64,000 nucleotides of DNA from Brevundimonas nasdae (GTDB taxonomy: Bacteria > Pseudomonadota > Alphaproteobacteria > Caulobacterales > Caulobacteraceae), in assembly GCF_016654005.1 (NCBI RefSeq), contig NZ_JAEPWN010000010.1, positions 62,001 to 126,000 on the forward strand. The letters are read 5' to 3'. The notes beneath the pieces are model-generated. The model worked only from the letters and a program-made list of their open reading frames with translations, did no database searches and was not told the DNA's origin. Positions 1 to 9,765 of the stretch are shown here, piece after piece. Numbering within the stretch: position 1 is the stretch's first letter; the number at the start of each line of letters is the position of its first letter. A program made the position numbers and the translations under genes.

Positions 1-82
1 CCATTGAAGCAATGGAGCTAAGCCAGTCTGGCCCTTCGCCGACGAGCTTAATTGTCATGTCGGGGGTGAGGAGCGTGGCCAT
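1..82 (-). CDS. Possible partial reading frame running off the left edge
   Basis: A minus-strand frame opens with ATG at 82 and stays open for 27 codons to the window edge, beginning MATLLTPDMTIKLVGEG. An in-frame TAG lies five codons upstream, so this ATG is the first possible one. An AGGAGG stands about 21 bases upstream, which is too far to be a normal ribosome binding site. I do not recognise the fragment and it may not be a gene. The surrounding bases are visibly less GC-rich than the rest of the window. Confidence 0.3.
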   Translation of the reverse strand, partial: MATLLTPDMTIKLVGEGPDWLSSIASM

Positions 83-167
83 AACGAAAAGACTACTCTG
101 ATTCCTCCTGAAGTTTTACGCTCCTCAAGCCCCGCGAGCAGACAATCCCATTGTGCGAGTTGAGTTA

Positions 168-185
168 GAAAGCGACATCGCTTTC
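168..185. terminator. Short hairpin beyond the 3' end of the PleC-like gene
   Basis: A perfect 7-bp inverted repeat, GAAAGCG and CGCTTTC with a 4-base loop, sits about 30 bases past the stop of the minus-strand kinase gene. There is no strong T run on either side, so termination is an inference from position only. Confidence 0.35.
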
Positions 186-214
186 CGGGCTAACAGAACG
201 TCAAGCGAACGCCC

Positions 215-2689
215 TTAAGCCGCGAACGCCGCCCGGATCGGTTCGACGTTGCTGCTCGGGCGTTTCACCGGCAGGTCGAAGCTGACCACGGTGCCGACGC
301 CGGGTTCGCTTTCCATGTTCAGTTGGCCGCCGTGCATCTCGATCAGCGACTTGGTCAGGGCCAGGCCCAGGCCGGTGCCTTGCGTCGTCTTGGAGTGCTG
401 ACCCTCGACCTGTTCGAACGGGCGGGCCAGGCGAACCAGGTCTTCGGGCGCGATGCCGATGCCGGTGTCGGCGCAGGCGACGCGGATGCGGTCGCTGCCG
501 TCCATGGCTTCAAACCGTTTCAGCGACACAGTGATGGCGCCGCCCTCGGGCGTGAACTTCACGGCGTTGGAGATCAGGTTCAGCATGATCTGCTTCACGC
601 CGCGGTGGTCGGCCTCGATGTCCGGGATCTCGCGCGCCTCGACATGGATCTTCAGTCCGGCGTCCTGAACCTTGCCGCGCATCAGGCGCACCGCGTCCTC
701 GCAGACCTCGGTCATCGACACGGGTTCGTAGTGCAGGGTCATCTTGCCCGCCTCGATCTTGGCCATGTCGAGGATGTCGTTGATCAGGCTGAGCAGGTGT
801 TGGCCCGACTTCAGGATGTCGCCTGCATAGCCCTTGTACTTGTCGTTCAGCGGCCCGAACAATTCGCCGGCCATGATCTCCGAGAAGCCGTTGATGGCGT
901 TCAGCGGCGTGCGCAGTTCGTGGCTCATATTGGCCAGAAACTCGGACTTGGCCTGGTTGGCGGCTTCGGCGCGGGTCATGGCGACCTCGTACTTGCGGGC
1001 CAGCAGGGCCAGGTTCTCCTGGCTGCTCTCCAGCTGGATCACCATCTGGCGCAGGCTGTCGGCGGCGCGGTGCAGTTCGACTTCCTGGCGCTTGATGGCG
1101 GTGATGTCGGCGGCGGTGACGACAGAGCCGCCTTCGGAGGTGAACCGCTCGGACAGCTGCAGCCAGCGCCCGTCGTGCAGTTCGACCTCGCGCAGGCCCG
1201 CCCGGCCGTCGGCGGGGGCGTGTTCGGCCTTGATGGCCAGGGCGGCGATGCGGTTCAGTTCATCCTTCTGGGCGCCGCGACGCACGACGCCGGGGCCGAA
1301 GCCGAAGGCGTCCTCGAACGCCTGGTTCCACAGGATCAGACGACCCTGGCGGTCGAACAGGACGAAGGCGTCCGAAATGCTTTCGACCCCGTCGCGCAGA
1401 CGACTTTCGGCCGCCTGTGCCGCCGCCTTGGCGCGGCGCGCCTCGGTGATGTCCAGCGCCACGCCCAGAATGGCGGTGTAGCCCGTGTCGCCGCGCACGC
1501 CGCGCGCCTGACCCCGCGCGTCGATCCAGCGGGTGCGGCCGACCTCGTCCGGGACAGGGAAGGTGACGGCGAAGGCGCCATAGGCCGCAGCCTGGCGCAG
1601 GGCGTGTTTCACCTCTTCGCGGAAGCGGGGGTGGATGCGGGCCAGCACGGTTTCCGCCTTGACCGCGCCGCCGCTCTCGAAGCCCAGCAGAGTGGCCATA
1701 TAGTCCGACAGGGTGACTTCCTCGCCCGCCAGATCCCATTCCCAGACGCCGCATTTCGCGGCCTCGACGGCGACGCGGAAGCGCTTCTCGGACGAGGCCC
1801 ATTCGCGGCTCATCCGCGCCTGGGACACGCGTTGCAGCAGGACCAGCAGCAACATGCCGATGCCCAGAAACAGCGGCACGGCCAGGATCCAGGCGTCGTT
1901 GATCATGGCCCGCCCGCCTGTCAGCGGGGCGGGAGAGGCGGCGATGGCGATCAGGCCGTGCTGGTCCAGAGCTTCGGCATAGATGTTCGTCGTGGCGTCG
2001 CCTCGCGTAATCGAACGGGGCTTGGCGTCGGCCAGCAGGCCCTGGTGCGAAAGGCCCAGCACGGTCTGGACGCTCTGGCCGATCTCGGCCGTGATCGGCG
2101 ACGCCAGGATGACGCCTTCGGCGGAGGCCAGACGCAGGGTGGCGATGTCGCGGTCGGCGGCGGGCGGATTGATCTGCGCGACCAGTCGGCGGCCCTGGGC
2201 GGCGGGGCCGTTCAGCAGCAGCGACTTGTCGGCGGACAGGCGCAGGTCGCCGTCGGTCGGGTTCAGGCCCGATGCGAAGGATCGCGCCTCGGCTCCGGCG
2301 GAGGCCAGCACCACGCCATTGCCGCTGATCACGCCGAAGGCGACGCCGGGCGCGGCGCGGCGGGCGACGTCGGCGACATCGCTGGGCGCGGCGTTGGCGG
2401 TCAGGGCGGCGGTGGCGGCGTCCAGTCCGGTGTCGGCGGCGGTCAGCCGGGCCTGAAGATGGGCCGCGTAGAGGCGCGCACCCTGCTGCAGCACCTGATC
2501 GCGCAGCTCATGCGCCTCACGATCGGGGCGCGCCACCTCGCGGCTGACCATCAGGGCATAGGCCGCCAGACCAAAGGCCAGGGCCAGGATCGTGATGCGC
2601 AGCCAGCCGGGCATGCCCGCCGAACGGGCCGGGACGCGATCCGAGGCGCGGCGCCCCGGATTATTCTCGCGCCGCTCCGTGCCTGGCAA
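215..2689 (-). CDS. pleC: PleC-like PAS sensor histidine kinase
   Basis: Membrane histidine kinase of 824 residues. Hydrophobic spans near residues 28-47 and 265-287 enclose a periplasmic sensor region, followed by two PAS-like regions (about 300-415 and 425-535). The dimerisation/phosphotransfer motif HELRTPLNAINGF places the phospho-acceptor at His590. The ATP-binding part has the N box (NLISNAVKF), G1 (DTGIGIAPED) and G2 (GTGLGLAL). Total length, the distance from His to the C-terminus, and the wording around the His box agree with Caulobacter PleC (842 residues, His610 as I recall it). PleC is known to be a bifunctional kinase/phosphatase for DivK and PleD at the flagellar pole. No receiver domain is present. 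It is the last gene of its strand run. Assignment as the orthologue rests on recognition by eye. Confidence 0.8.
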   Translation of the reverse strand: MPGTERRENNPGRRASDRVPARSAGMPGWLRITILALAFGLAAYALMVSREVARPDREAHELRDQVLQQGARLYAAHLQARLTAADTGLDAATAALTANAAPSDVADVARRAAPGVAFGVISGNGVVLASAGAEARSFASGLNPTDGDLRLSADKSLLLNGPAAQGRRLVAQINPPAADRDIATLRLASAEGVILASPITAEIGQSVQTVLGLSHQGLLADAKPRSITRGDATTNIYAEALDQHGLIAIAASPAPLTGGRAMINDAWILAVPLFLGIGMLLLVLLQRVSQARMSREWASSEKRFRVAVEAAKCGVWEWDLAGEEVTLSDYMATLLGFESGGAVKAETVLARIHPRFREEVKHALRQAAAYGAFAVTFPVPDEVGRTRWIDARGQARGVRGDTGYTAILGVALDITEARRAKAAAQAAESRLRDGVESISDAFVLFDRQGRLILWNQAFEDAFGFGPGVVRRGAQKDELNRIAALAIKAEHAPADGRAGLREVELHDGRWLQLSERFTSEGGSVVTAADITAIKRQEVELHRAADSLRQMVIQLESSQENLALLARKYEVAMTRAEAANQAKSEFLANMSHELRTPLNAINGFSEIMAGELFGPLNDKYKGYAGDILKSGQHLLSLINDILDMAKIEAGKMTLHYEPVSMTEVCEDAVRLMRGKVQDAGLKIHVEAREIPDIEADHRGVKQIMLNLISNAVKFTPEGGAITVSLKRFEAMDGSDRIRVACADTGIGIAPEDLVRLARPFEQVEGQHSKTTQGTGLGLALTKSLIEMHGGQLNMESEPGVGTVVSFDLPVKRPSSNVEPIRAAFAA

Positions 2690-2774
2690 AACTGTCTCCC
2701 GAACAAATCAGTTGTGGGGGGAATCTAGGCTGCGTCGCAGATTCCTGTCGAGATGTGGTTAATGAAATCTGAAA

Positions 2775-3341
2775 TCAGGCTGCGGCGGCGGGCGAGACCA
2801 GGCCTTCCGGGGCCTTGGCCAGCACTTTCGACACGTTTCGCAATATGGTGCGGGCGCGCCCGGCCAGCTCCAGCACGGCAGGCGGGGCGTCCTCGGGATT
2901 TTCCGCCGTCAGGGCCATGATCTCCTCCGCCAGCTTCATCAGCTGCGGGGCCGCCGTAATCAGGCGGGCCTGATATTCGATCAGACCGGGGTCGCGATTG
3001 TACTCGGCGCCCGGCACGCGCCAGCCGCCCCAGTCGGCGTCATCGGTCACCACGACGGGATAGGTGCCGGGATGGGGGTGGTGCAGGCAGTCTTCCAGCA
3101 GCTGCCACTTGTTGCGAGCGCGCATCAGCCGCCATTCGCCGTTGGCGACGGCGGAAGGGTCGTCGGCCGCCAGCATCAGCTCGTGGGCCAGAAACTCGCG
3201 GCCCAGACCGACGTCATAGGTGACGCGCACCGGCTCATCGAAACCCTTGGCCCACACGGGCTGGACCTGTTCGATGGCCGCCCATGCGCCGACGCACTCG
3301 ACCCAGACCTTCTGGCCCTTCTGGAACTGCGCACGAGCCAT
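2775..3341 (-). CDS. Conserved hypothetical protein, 188 aa
   Basis: A cytoplasmic-looking protein with no signal peptide or membrane span. The first 60 residues (QKGQKVWVECVG, VTYDVGLGREFLAHEL) look like a small beta-rich domain; the rest is helical and ends in an alanine-rich tail. I do not recognise a named family. It lies 85 bases upstream of the PleC-like gene on the same strand and could be co-transcribed with it. Codon use matches its neighbours, which supports a real gene. Confidence 0.75.
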   Translation of the reverse strand: MARAQFQKGQKVWVECVGAWAAIEQVQPVWAKGFDEPVRVTYDVGLGREFLAHELMLAADDPSAVANGEWRLMRARNKWQLLEDCLHHPHPGTYPVVVTDDADWGGWRVPGAEYNRDPGLIEYQARLITAAPQLMKLAEEIMALTAENPEDAPPAVLELAGRARTILRNVSKVLAKAPEGLVSPAAAA

Positions 3342-3423
3342 TCCATCTTCTCCGACGAAATTCAGTCGGCCAGAATGAATGGCGAAGGTTGAAAACCGGT
3401 GTGGGGGCGCGGTTACTCAGCCC

Positions 3424-3831
3424 TTAACGTGAGATGCTCTCCAGCGCCTCGCCCGCGTACTTCTCTTTCACGCGGATCGACAGGTCGCCCAGGGACACCA
3501 CGCCGACGACGCGGCCGTTCTTGTCGACCACCGGCGCGCGGCGGATCTGGCGCGACGCCATCAGGTCCAGCACCACCTTCAGGTCGTCGGTGTCCAGCAC
3601 GGTCTGCGGATCACGGGTGATGAACTCGATCACCGAGGCGGTGGGCGCGGCCCCAGCGGCCAGGGCGCGCACCACGATGTCGCGGTCAGTGATCGTGCCG
3701 ATCAGCCGGTCGCCGTCCGCCACCGGAATGAAGCCGAAACCGCCCTTGGCCATGCGGCTGGAGACGTCCTGGATCGTATCGCCGGGGTGGGCGAGGTGGA
3801 CATCCTTGGTCATCACGTCACGAATCTTCAC
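3424..3831 (-). CDS. Protein with a pair of CBS domains, 135 aa
   Basis: The whole protein is two CBS domains in tandem, about residues 1-60 and 70-130. It begins MKIRDVMTKDVHLAHPGD and carries the typical GTITDRDIVVR and GVVSLGDLSIR strand-helix ends. Such proteins bind adenine nucleotides (AMP, ATP or similar) and act as small energy or ligand sensors; the partner cannot be told from sequence. It has no fused effector domain. It lies between the VWA protein and the hypothetical protein, all on the minus strand. Confidence 0.88.
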   Translation of the reverse strand: MKIRDVMTKDVHLAHPGDTIQDVSSRMAKGGFGFIPVADGDRLIGTITDRDIVVRALAAGAAPTASVIEFITRDPQTVLDTDDLKVVLDLMASRQIRRAPVVDKNGRVVGVVSLGDLSIRVKEKYAGEALESISR

Positions 3832-3890
3832 GGCGGGTCTCCTGATGTGTGCTGGGCTTGAGAACCCGCCGCGAAGATTGCGGTTCCGCT

Positions 3891-5699
3891 TTACGGCGTG
3901 CGGCGCTCGGGCAGGCTCTGGGCCGCGCGGACCATCTGAACGAACTCGGCCCGTTCGCCCAAGGGGTCAGAGCCGCGCGCGCCCTGGGCCTGGTCGATGA
4001 TCCGGTCCCAGCCGTAGTCGGGGTTCATCCAGGGATCATTCCGCAGCTTCTGGCCGAAGGCGGCGACGGCGATGGCCCAGCGCAGGGCCTCGGGCGGCTG
4101 GGCGCTGACGCCGCCTGACGTGCGGTTGGTCAGGGGCTGCTGGATCAGTTGAGAGGTGGCGGCGCCCGGCTGTTTGTAGCGCACCTGGACAAAGCCGATC
4201 TCGCCGTTCGGATCGCCGCCACCAACACCAATGCGATTATCGGGATAGCGACGATCGGGGATCTGCGTCGGACCGCCCACGGGGGTGATCTCATACAGGG
4301 CCGTGACGCTGGCCCCCGACCCGACCTCGCCCGCGTCGATGCGGTCGTTGTGGAAGTCTTCCTCGTTCAGCAGACGGGTCTCGTATCCGATCAGCCGCCA
4401 TTCAGCGACGCGGGCCGGGTTGAACTCGACCTGAATCTTCACGTCATCGGCGATGGGGAAGGCGCCCTTGTCGAACAGGGGGCCGAACAGGCGCCGCGCC
4501 TCGTTCAGACTGTCGACATAGGCGGCGGTTCCGTTGCCGGCCTGGGCGATGGCCTGCATACGCGCGTCCTGATAGTTGCCGCGCCCGAAGCCGTAGACGG
4601 ACAGGTATATGCCGGTCTGGCGTTTGTCGGCGACATAGTCCTCCAGCCGCTTGTCATCGGTGACCCCGACGTTGAAATCGCCGTCGGTGAACATCAGGAT
4701 GCGGTTGACCTTGTCGCGGGCGAAACTGGCCTGGGCCTGGTCATAGGCGTTGGTCATGCCGGTCGCGCCCGCCGTCCCGCCTGAGGCGTACAGGCTGGCC
4801 ACGGCGCAGCGCATCTTCAGCTTTTCCGTGCCGCGCGTGGGCGCCAGACGCGTGCCTGCCCCCTCGGCGTAATAGGTGACGGCCAGGGTGTCCTGCGGGC
4901 GCAGGCGGTCAATGATCAGGTTCATCGACTGCTGGGCCAGGGCCAGCTTGTCCGGGCTGTTCATCGAGCCGGAGACGTCGACCAGGAAGGTCAGGTTCAG
5001 CGGGCGGCGCTGGGCCTCGGGCAGTTCATAGCCCTGCAGTCCGATCTGCACGATCTGGCGTCCCGGCGCCCAGGGCGAGGCCGCGACGCCGGTGGTGATG
5101 GCGAACGGCTGCGCCTGCGACCGCGGGCGGGCATAGCCGTAGTCGAAATAGTTGATCAGCTCCTCGACCCGCACGGCGTCGCGCGGCGGGGTGCGGCCTT
5201 CGTTGATGAAGCGGCGGACATTGGCGTAGGCGGCGGTGTCCACGTCGATCGAGAAGGTCGAGACCGGCTGGTCAGCCGTCCGCTTGACCGGGTTTGGCGT
5301 GGCGTCGGGATAGCGTTCGGTGTCGGCGGGCGGGGGCGTCACGCCCGGCAGCACGCGCGAGCCGGACGTCACGATCTCGTTCACGGCGGGGGCGGAATAT
5401 TCGATGCGGGCGTCTCGCTGAGCCGGCTGGATCGTCGCTGGGGGAGGCGGAGGCGGAGGCGGCGGAGGCGGAGGCGGAGGAGGCGGCGCAGGCACGCCCG
5501 GCAGGGGGGCTATCCGGCCGCGGCGAACGATCGTGGTCTGATGTCTCTGGTTCAGGTCGAAGCCGAGGGGCGCGCAGGCTGCGGGGGTCGCTTCACCGTC
5601 TCGCGGCGTCGCCGCGGCGAAGGTTGGGACCGCGGCGGTCGGAGCGGCGACGGACAGGGCCAGCAGCGCCGATGCGGCGATCCTGAGGGGACGGGTCAT
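3891..5699 (-). CDS. Exported von Willebrand factor A domain protein (YfbK-like)
   Basis: A 602-residue protein with a Sec signal peptide (about 1-29), then a run of 16 consecutive prolines near residues 72-87, the region that precedes the VWA domain in this family ([15 protein letters not shown]), and a VWA domain with an intact metal-binding MIDAS motif, DVSGSM, near residue 241. The C-terminal part matches the domain found in E. coli YfbK-type proteins. VWA domains bind protein ligands through a divalent metal; the partner is unknown. Databases often call these Ca-activated chloride channel proteins, but nothing here indicates a channel. A GGAGG stands at the right distance before ATG 5699. 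The gene is divergent from the antiporter gene. Confidence 0.85.
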   Translation of the reverse strand: MTRPLRIAASALLALSVAAPTAAVPTFAAATPRDGEATPAACAPLGFDLNQRHQTTIVRRGRIAPLPGVPAPPPPPPPPPPPPPPPPATIQPAQRDARIEYSAPAVNEIVTSGSRVLPGVTPPPADTERYPDATPNPVKRTADQPVSTFSIDVDTAAYANVRRFINEGRTPPRDAVRVEELINYFDYGYARPRSQAQPFAITTGVAASPWAPGRQIVQIGLQGYELPEAQRRPLNLTFLVDVSGSMNSPDKLALAQQSMNLIIDRLRPQDTLAVTYYAEGAGTRLAPTRGTEKLKMRCAVASLYASGGTAGATGMTNAYDQAQASFARDKVNRILMFTDGDFNVGVTDDKRLEDYVADKRQTGIYLSVYGFGRGNYQDARMQAIAQAGNGTAAYVDSLNEARRLFGPLFDKGAFPIADDVKIQVEFNPARVAEWRLIGYETRLLNEEDFHNDRIDAGEVGSGASVTALYEITPVGGPTQIPDRRYPDNRIGVGGGDPNGEIGFVQVRYKQPGAATSQLIQQPLTNRTSGGVSAQPPEALRWAIAVAAFGQKLRNDPWMNPDYGWDRIIDQAQGARGSDPLGERAEFVQMVRAAQSLPERRTP

Positions 5700-5863
5700 G
5701 GCTTCCTCCGGTTGTCGATCAGCCTAGTCGCAAGCGCGGCTTGGGCGAAACTGTGGCGCGCGGCGCCGTCCGCCGCACAGTGATCCGCCACCGTGTCATT
5801 TGCGCCATCTCGCAATCCGGCGGTTTCGACCCCACAATAGGTCTTCAACATGATGGAGGGCCG

Positions 5864-7738
5864 ATGGCCGAGGCGACGACAGGACTGGATCTGGGCGCGG
5901 CGGCGGCCCTTCTGGCGGCGGGCGTTCTGGCTGTGCCGATCTTCAAGCGCATCGGCCTGGGGGCGGTTCTGGGCTATCTGGCCGCCGGTCTGGCCATCGG
6001 CCCCTTCGGCCTGAAGCTGTTCCGCGAGCCTGAGACCATCCTGCATGTCGCCGAGTTCGGCGTGGTCATCTTCCTGTTCATCATCGGGCTTGAGATGCGG
6101 CCCAAGCGTCTGTGAGGGCTGAGGCGTGAAATCTTCGGCCTGGGTGCGGCCCAGGTGCTGTTCTGCGGCCTGATCCTGACGCTTACGGCCATGCTGGCGG
6201 GCTTTTCGGCGCCGGTCGCCTTCATCGGGGCCATGGGCTTCGTCCTGTCGTCGACCGCCGTCATCATCCAGATGCTGGAGGAGCGCGGCGAGATTGCGGG
6301 CGGGGCGGGCCAGAGGGCGGTGTCCATCCTGCTGCTGGAAGACCTGGCCATTGTGCCGCTTCTGGCCATCGTCGCCATCCTGGCCTCCGTGACCGGCGTG
6401 GCGCATGAGACCGCCCCGCCCTTGTGGCAGACCATCGGCCTGGCGGTCGCGGCGGTCGGCGGGGTGCTGCTGGCGGGACGCTATGCGGTCAATCCGGTCT
6501 TCCGCCTGCTGGCCCGATACGGCGGGCGCGAGGTTATGACGGCGGCGGCGCTTCTGGTCGTGGTCGGCGCGGCCTGGGCCATGTCGCTGGGCGGCCTTTC
6601 GATGGCTATGGGCGCCTTCCTGGCCGGGGTTCTGCTGTCGGATTCGACCTTCCGGCACCAGCTGGAGGCGGATGTGGAGCCGTTCCGCGCCATCCTGCTG
6701 GGCCTGTTTTTCCTCAGCGTCGGCATGTCGCTGGATGTGTCGGTGGTCATTGCCGACTGGCGGCTGGTCATCGGCGGCGTGGTCGTCTTCATGGCGATCA
6801 AGGCGCTGGGCATCTATGGCGTCGCGCGCCTGTTCAAGGCGTCCCACCACGAGGCTGTGGAGCGCGCCTCTCTGTTCGCGCAAGGCGGCGAGTTCGCCTT
6901 TGTCCTGTATGGCGCCGCCATCACCGCGGGCCTGTTCGACGCCCGTGTCGGGGGGATGCTGACGGCCATCGTCATCCTGTCGATGGCCCTGACGCCTCTG
7001 ACCAGTCTGCTGACCACCCGCCTGCTGCCAAAGCCCAAACAATCGGCCGAGGATGCGGACGACGTGGACTTCGCCAAGGACCTGCGCGGCCAGGTGCTGA
7101 TCATCGGCTTTGGCCGTTTCGCCCAGGTGGTGTCCCAACCCCTGCTGGCGCGCGACGTGGACGTGTCGATCATCGAGAACGACGTGGAGATGATCCAGGC
7201 CGCCTCGCAGTTCGGGTTCAAGGTCTATTACGGCGACGGCACCCAGCTGCACACGCTGCGGGCCTCGGGCGCCGAAGAGGCCGAGATCGTGTTGGTCTGC
7301 ATCGACAAGCCTGAACAGGCGGACCGCATCGTCGAACTGGTCAAGCACGAGTTCCCGACCACCAAGATCATGGCCCGCGCCTTCGACCGGGGCCATTCGA
7401 TGCGGCTGATCCAGGCGGGCGTCGATTACCAGATCCGCGAGACGTTTGAATCGGCGCTGAAGTTCGGCGAACGGGCCCTGGTCGAACTGGGCCTGGACGA
7501 GAGCGAAGCCGCCGACACCGTGGGCGAGGTGCGCCGTCGCGACGAGGCGCGTCTGGACCTGCAGCTGACCGGCGGTCTGGCGGCGGGACGTCAGCTGATG
7601 CGCGGCAATGTGCCGACGCCGCAGCCCGCCCCCTATGTCAAACCGCGTCGCGAGGGGCGTCTGCTGAACGAGGACGAGGCGGGGCCGCCCGCCCCTGACG
7701 CCGCCGATACGGCCGACGCCGAGCAGGCCGGCGTCTGA
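5864..7738 (+). pseudogene. KefB/KefC-type cation:proton antiporter split by an in-frame TGA
   Basis: One continuous frame runs from ATG 5864 (GGAGGG at 5855-5860) to TGA 7738 except for a TGA at 6113-6115. Read through, it would encode about 624 residues: a CPA2 antiporter membrane domain, then a RCK/TrkA-N nucleotide-binding domain (GQVLIIGFGRFAQVV, then VYYGDGTQ) and a basic/acidic tail. The stop falls in RL-stop-GLRREIFGLG, where family members have RLW-x-LR, so TGG to TGA explains it. The upstream piece would be 83 residues. The downstream piece could restart only at GTG 6155, which has no clear ribosome binding site and would lack the first membrane helices. It could be a recent inactivation, a polymorphism or a sequencing error. 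Such proteins exchange K+ or Na+ for H+ at the inner membrane. Confidence 0.85.
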
Positions 7739-7804
7739 CGCGGGTGGAGGCGGCGGCAGCGATAGGCTAGAGCGAAGCCATATCCCCCACCGAGGTCCGT
7801 CTTC

Positions 7805-8824
7805 ATGAAACGTCTCGCCATCGCCGCCCTGGCGGTTCTTGCGGTCGCCGCGCCCGCCGTCACCGTCACCGCCTGGGGCAACACCGGCCACCGCCTGATC
7901 GGGGTGGCGGCGATGCGCGCCCTGCCCAGCGATCTGCCCGCCTTCCTGCTGACGCCCGGCGCCATCGCCGATGTCGGCGAACTGGCGCGTGAGCCGGACC
8001 GCTGGAAGGGCGCGGGCCAGCCGCACGACCGCGAACGCGACACCGCTCACTTCGTCGATCTGGATGACGAAGGCCGCGTCTATGACCAGCGCGGCATGGC
8101 CATCACCGCCCTGCCGCGCCTGAAGTCGGAATATGACGCCGCCCTGACCCAGGCGGGCCTGAAGGTCGATGACGCCGGTTACCTGCCCTACGCCATGATG
8201 GACGCCTGGCAGCAGCTGGGTCGCGACTTCGCCTATTGGCGCGTTCTGACCGCCGCCGAAAAGCGTGAGACGAACCTGGAGCGTCAGGCCTGGTACAAGG
8301 CCGACCGCGTCCGTCGCGAGGCCCTGATCCTGCGCGACATCGGCGTGCTGGGCCACTATGTCGGCGACGGCTCGCAGCCGCACCACACCAGCATTCACTT
8401 CAACGGCTGGGGCGACTTCCCCAACCCTGAAGGTTTCACCAACTCGCGCCAGACCCACGGCCAGTTTGAGGGCGCCTTCACCAGCCGCGTCGCGCGTCTG
8501 GACACGGTCGAGGCCGCCATGGCGCCTCTGAACATCGACGGGTTCGACGTGAAGGCCCGCACCGTCTCCTATCTGACCACGACACTGGGGACGGTGATCC
8601 CCTTCTATCGTCTGGAGAAACAGGGCGGTTTCCGCGACGTGGATCCGCGCGGCGCGGCCTTCGTCAACGAGCGTCTGGCGGCGGGCGCCGCGGAACTGCG
8701 TGACTTCATCACCGCCTCCTGGCGCGCGTCCGCCACCGCCTCCATCGGCTGGCCCGCCGTCAAGGTCGCCGAGGTCGAGGCCGGAACGGTCGATCCGTGG
8801 AAGTCGATGGTCGGCGACGACTGA
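7805..8824 (+). CDS. Secreted S1/P1-type nuclease family protein
   Basis: A 339-residue precursor. The predicted signal peptide ends just before WGNTGH, which puts Trp at mature position 1 and His at position 6; both are zinc ligands in S1/P1 nucleases and zinc-dependent phospholipase C. Further expected ligands occur in DTAHFVDLDD and LGHYVGDGSQPHHTS. The known fold binds three zinc ions and cleaves single-stranded nucleic acid or 3'-phosphate esters in the periplasm or outside the cell. The substrate here cannot be decided. The chain is slightly longer than the fungal enzymes. It stands 66 bases after the antiporter frame. Confidence 0.8.
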   Translation: MKRLAIAALAVLAVAAPAVTVTAWGNTGHRLIGVAAMRALPSDLPAFLLTPGAIADVGELAREPDRWKGAGQPHDRERDTAHFVDLDDEGRVYDQRGMAITALPRLKSEYDAALTQAGLKVDDAGYLPYAMMDAWQQLGRDFAYWRVLTAAEKRETNLERQAWYKADRVRREALILRDIGVLGHYVGDGSQPHHTSIHFNGWGDFPNPEGFTNSRQTHGQFEGAFTSRVARLDTVEAAMAPLNIDGFDVKARTVSYLTTTLGTVIPFYRLEKQGGFRDVDPRGAAFVNERLAAGAAELRDFITASWRASATASIGWPAVKVAEVEAGTVDPWKSMVGDD

Positions 8825-8833
8825 GCCGATTTC

Positions 8834-8975
8834 CCTTCTCCCCTTGCGGGAGAAGGTGGGCCCGCAGGGCTCGGATGAGGGGTTTTGCAGCTTTTGACGG
8901 GTGAGTAGTCCACGCTTTGTGTGACCCCTCATCCGTCTCGCTGCGCGAGCCACCTTCTCCCACAAGGGGAGAAGG
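8834..8975. repeat. Imperfect palindrome between the nuclease gene and trmJ
   Basis: The left arm starts CCTTCTCCCCTTGCGGGAGAAGG and the right arm ends with its mirror, CCACCTTCTCCCACAAGGGG plus AGAAGG. The arms also share a GGATGAGGGG / CCCCTCATCC block, separated by about 40 bases of unrelated loop. Each arm contains its own short inverted repeat (CTTCTCCC against GGGAGAAG). It looks like a dispersed intergenic palindrome of the REP/MITE kind; only one copy lies in this window, so mobility cannot be shown. Confidence 0.75.
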
Positions 8976-8990
8976 CCTAGAAGGCCGCCC

Positions 8991-9764
8991 ATGTCCGACC
9001 TGACTCCCCCCGCCGTCATCCTCGACAAGTCCCAGATGGCCGAGAACATCGGCGCCGTGGCGCGGGTGATGGCCAATTTCGGCCTGACCGATCTGCGTCT
9101 GGTTACGCCGCGCGACGGCTGGCCTCAGGAGCGGGCCTGGGCCACGGCCTCGGGCGCTGACTGGGTGCTGGAGGGTGTGCGCGTGTTTGACAGCGTCGCC
9201 GAGGCCATCGCTGACTTGAACACCGTCTTCGCCACCACCGCCCGCCCGCGTGAGACGCGCCAGCCCGTCCGCACTCCGCGCGAGGCCAGCCGCGTCCTGT
9301 ATGACGACACCGCGTCCGGCCTGAAGACCGGCCTGCTGTTCGGCGGCGAGCGCGCGGGACTGGAGACGACCGATATCGCCCTGTGCGCCGGGATCGTCAC
9401 CATTCCCATCGACCCCAAACACCATTCCCTGAACCTGGCGCAGGCGGTGGCGATCAACGCCTATGAATGGCGCACCCTGATCCTGGACGCCCCGCCGCCG
9501 CGCTTTCGCGAGGGCGAGGCGCCCGCCTCCAACGCCCTGCTGGTCGGGATGTACGAACATCTGGAGGAGGAACTGGAGAACGGCGGCTTCTTCTATCCGC
9601 CCGAGAAGAAGCGTTCGATGAGCCAGAACCTGCGCGTCATGCTGGGCCGCGCCGCCTTCACCGAACAGGAGGTCGCCACCATGCGCGGCGCCATCCACGC
9701 GCTGGCCAAGGGACGTGGGCGGGTGCTGGCCAAGCTGGCGGCGGAACGGGCCAAAAAGGACTGA
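8991..9764 (+). CDS. trmJ: tRNA (cytidine/uridine-32-2'-O)-methyltransferase TrmJ
   Basis: A 257-residue SpoU/TrmH-class (SPOUT) methyltransferase. The three family motifs are present: ENIGAVARVMANFG near the N-terminus, LLFGGERAGLET in the middle, and TIPIDPKHHSLNLAQA, which forms the knotted S-adenosylmethionine site. TrmJ methylates the 2'-OH of residue 32 in the tRNA anticodon loop. The C-terminal extension (about 165-257) agrees with TrmJ rather than the shorter TrmL. The gene follows the 8834-8975 palindrome and is followed by half of another repeat element. Confidence 0.85.
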   Translation: MSDLTPPAVILDKSQMAENIGAVARVMANFGLTDLRLVTPRDGWPQERAWATASGADWVLEGVRVFDSVAEAIADLNTVFATTARPRETRQPVRTPREASRVLYDDTASGLKTGLLFGGERAGLETTDIALCAGIVTIPIDPKHHSLNLAQAVAINAYEWRTLILDAPPPRFREGEAPASNALLVGMYEHLEEELENGGFFYPPEKKRSMSQNLRVMLGRAAFTEQEVATMRGAIHALAKGRGRVLAKLAAERAKKD

Positions 9765-9765
9765 T

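Noticed and set aside
323..2728. An 801-codon open plus-strand frame opposite the PleC-like gene
   Set aside because: The opposite strand encodes an unmistakable histidine kinase; this frame has antisense composition only.
6113..6115. TGA in the antiporter read as selenocysteine
   Set aside because: The family has Trp here, no Sec is known in these transporters, and no hairpin resembling a SECIS element follows.
5696..9076. A 1126-codon open frame on the minus strand
   Set aside because: It lies opposite the antiporter and nuclease genes, has no domain likeness, and is rich in Gly, Arg, His and Gln, as expected for the antisense frame of high-GC genes.
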